This document shows, one piece after another, positions 32,892-33,701 of a DNA stretch of 33,701 bases. The DNA comes from Pseudobdellovibrionaceae bacterium (GTDB taxonomy: Bacteria > Bdellovibrionota > Bdellovibrionia > Bdellovibrionales > JAMPXM01), in contig JAMPXM010000005.1 in assembly GCA_023701225.1 (NCBI GenBank), positions 1 through 33,701 on the forward strand, read 5' to 3'. The notes beneath the pieces were generated by a model. The model was not told the origin of the DNA. It was given only the letters and a program-made list of their open reading frames with translations, and did no database searches. Each line of letters starts with the position of its first letter. Position 1 is the first letter of the stretch. A program made the position numbers and the translations under genes.

Positions 32892-32917
32892 GTCTCTCTA
32901 AAACGTCTCTCTAAAAC
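32892..32917. repeat. Two 13-bp tandem units downstream of the cytochrome gene
   Basis: GTCTCTCTAAAAC is repeated exactly, followed by GTC. It lies in the 108-bp convergent gap before exbD; the A-run is too short and the partner arm is missing for a terminator. Confidence 0.85.
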
Positions 32918-32959
32918 GTCGGCCGGTACGAATCGGCTGACGTGTGAGCTTCCTTGGTT

Positions 32960-33367
32960 TCACTTCTTTTCGATACTGAACGCGACTTTCTTCACCCCGG
33001 CGCGTTTCACGACATCAATCAATTCTGTGAGGCGCTCCAGCGTCACGTCTTTATCGGCGGCAAGAATGGCGGCCGTGTCCGGCTGGCGTTGTAACAGGGA
33101 CGTCGTGAAGACCGTGATGTCTTCGAGCGTCGATGGTTTGCCGTTGAGCAGAAGTTGGCCGTCACGGCTGACGGCGATGTTCAAAGGGGTCGCCGGGCTT
33201 TCGTCGCCCGTACTCGCCTTCGGCAGATTGATGTCGATGGTTGGCTTGAGAACCAACGGTGCCGTGACCATGAAAATGATCAGGACGACAAGAATGATAT
33301 CGACCAGGGGCACGACGTTGATCGCTGAAATCGGTTCGTCTTCGCTGCCGCTGATGTGGCCCGCCAT
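32960..33367 (-). CDS. exbD: ExbD/TolR-family biopolymer transport protein
   Basis: A 135-aa inner-membrane protein of the proton-driven ExbBD/TolQR motor. N-terminal cytoplasmic part, then one membrane span with the essential proton-carrying Asp D23 (VPLVDIILVVLIIFMV), then a periplasmic domain (INLPKASTGDE..., LNIAVSRDGQLLLNGK, LERLTELIDVVKRAGVKKVAFSIEKK). ATG 33367 is 3 nt after the ExbB/TolQ stop, the usual order. It could energise the TonB-family protein at 9683-10681 or a Tol system; ExbD and TolR cannot be separated from sequence alone. Confidence 0.93.
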   Translation of the reverse strand: MAGHISGSEDEPISAINVVPLVDIILVVLIIFMVTAPLVLKPTIDINLPKASTGDESPATPLNIAVSRDGQLLLNGKPSTLEDITVFTTSLLQRQPDTAAILAADKDVTLERLTELIDVVKRAGVKKVAFSIEKK

Positions 33368-33370
33368 TGG

Positions 33371-33701
33371 TTAGGCCTTCCCTTTTTGCTTCGCGTACGC
33401 CAAACACAGATCGCGTACGGTTTCTAAACTTTGCAAAGTGATTTTCACTTGGCGTTGGAAGTAGTTGTACGCGATCACGGCCGGGATCGCGACAATCAAG
33501 CCGACCGCCGTTGCGACCAACGCTTCGGCGATACCGAGCATCACCGCTTCATTGCCCGTCGCGCTCGCGTTCGCCGCGAGGTCGCGAAATGCTTTCATGA
33601 TGCCCAAGACCGTTCCCAGCAGGCCGATGAACGGAGCATTGGAGCCAACCGTCGCCAGAAAGTTCAGCGATCGCTCCAACTGAGGACGTTCTAGAAGAGC
33701 G
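33371..33701 (-). CDS. ExbB/TolQ/MotA-family proton channel, C-terminal part
   Basis: The frame is open to the window edge; the visible 109 residues are the conserved C-terminal half with two membrane spans. NFLATVGSNAPFIGLLGTVLGIMKAF and GIAEALVATAVGLIVAIPAVIAYNYF are the family's hallmark spans that line the proton path. N-terminal residues are cut by the window; no true start is visible. Confidence 0.92.
   Translation of the reverse strand, partial: ALLERPQLERSLNFLATVGSNAPFIGLLGTVLGIMKAFRDLAANASATGNEAVMLGIAEALVATAVGLIVAIPAVIAYNYFQRQVKITLQSLETVRDLCLAYAKQKGKA

Overview
The window is a 33.7 kb gene-dense stretch of a chromosome from a GC-rich, diderm (Gram-negative) bacterium. Evidence for the envelope type is TonB, ExbB/ExbD, several lipoproteins, signal peptides and a probable outer-membrane barrel. 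The gene repertoire suggests a deltaproteobacterial-type lineage such as Bdellovibrionota: a tail-fibre-like S74 chaperone domain, a CFI-box C-terminal protein, a PP2C phosphatase beside an M23 endopeptidase, and many exported proteins of unknown function. That assignment is inference, since no rRNA or other marker beyond uS9/uL13 is present. About one third of the starts I chose are TTG or GTG, most with a good Shine-Dalgarno. I saw no tRNA, rRNA, CRISPR array, insertion sequence, integrase or phage block.

Layout. 1-1500: the 3' end of an S74-domain protein and a lipoprotein, closed by a perfect 16-bp bidirectional terminator. 1534-3540 (-): two peptide ABC transporter ATPases without permeases. 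3752-5260 (+): a secreted subtilase. 5275-8975 (-): an AceE-type 2-oxoacid dehydrogenase E1 coupled to an alpha/beta hydrolase. 9079-10681 (-): a TonB-family protein followed by a degenerate MobA-like protein. 10973-13783 (+): PP2C phosphatase, M23 peptidase and MBL hydrolase. 13832-14257 (-): a Sel1-repeat protein. 14571-21440 (-): a co-oriented run of a polyprenol/DAG-kinase-like protein, pssA, asd, a CFI-box surface protein, an outer-membrane protein, truA, rplM and rpsI. 21767-24873: exported or lipid-anchored proteins, including a DsbA-like lipoprotein. 25099-29643 (+): a lipoate and dehydrogenase operon, lipA - E2 - E3 - lipB. 29708-30643 (-): a GNAT-VOC fusion. 30708-32851 (+): a Cys-less thioredoxin-like protein overlapping a propeller-cytochrome c protein. 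32960-33701 (-): ExbD and the end of ExbB/TolQ.

The coherent themes are central carbon metabolism (E1, E2 and E3 with both lipoate-making enzymes), phospholipid and amino-acid precursor synthesis next to translation genes, and envelope energisation and remodelling.

The most interesting signals are these: (i) a set of 12-bp tandem repeats scattered through coding and non-coding DNA, one carrying the stop codon of a gene; (ii) three starts without Shine-Dalgarno that lie 6-8 nt downstream of -10-like hexamers, implying leaderless mRNAs; (iii) the two-gene exported operon at 30708-32851; (iv) the CFI-box protein paired with an outer-membrane barrel; (v) a lipoate/E2/E3 operon whose only visible E1 is of the AceE type, lies 17 kb away and has a repeat-built N-terminus.
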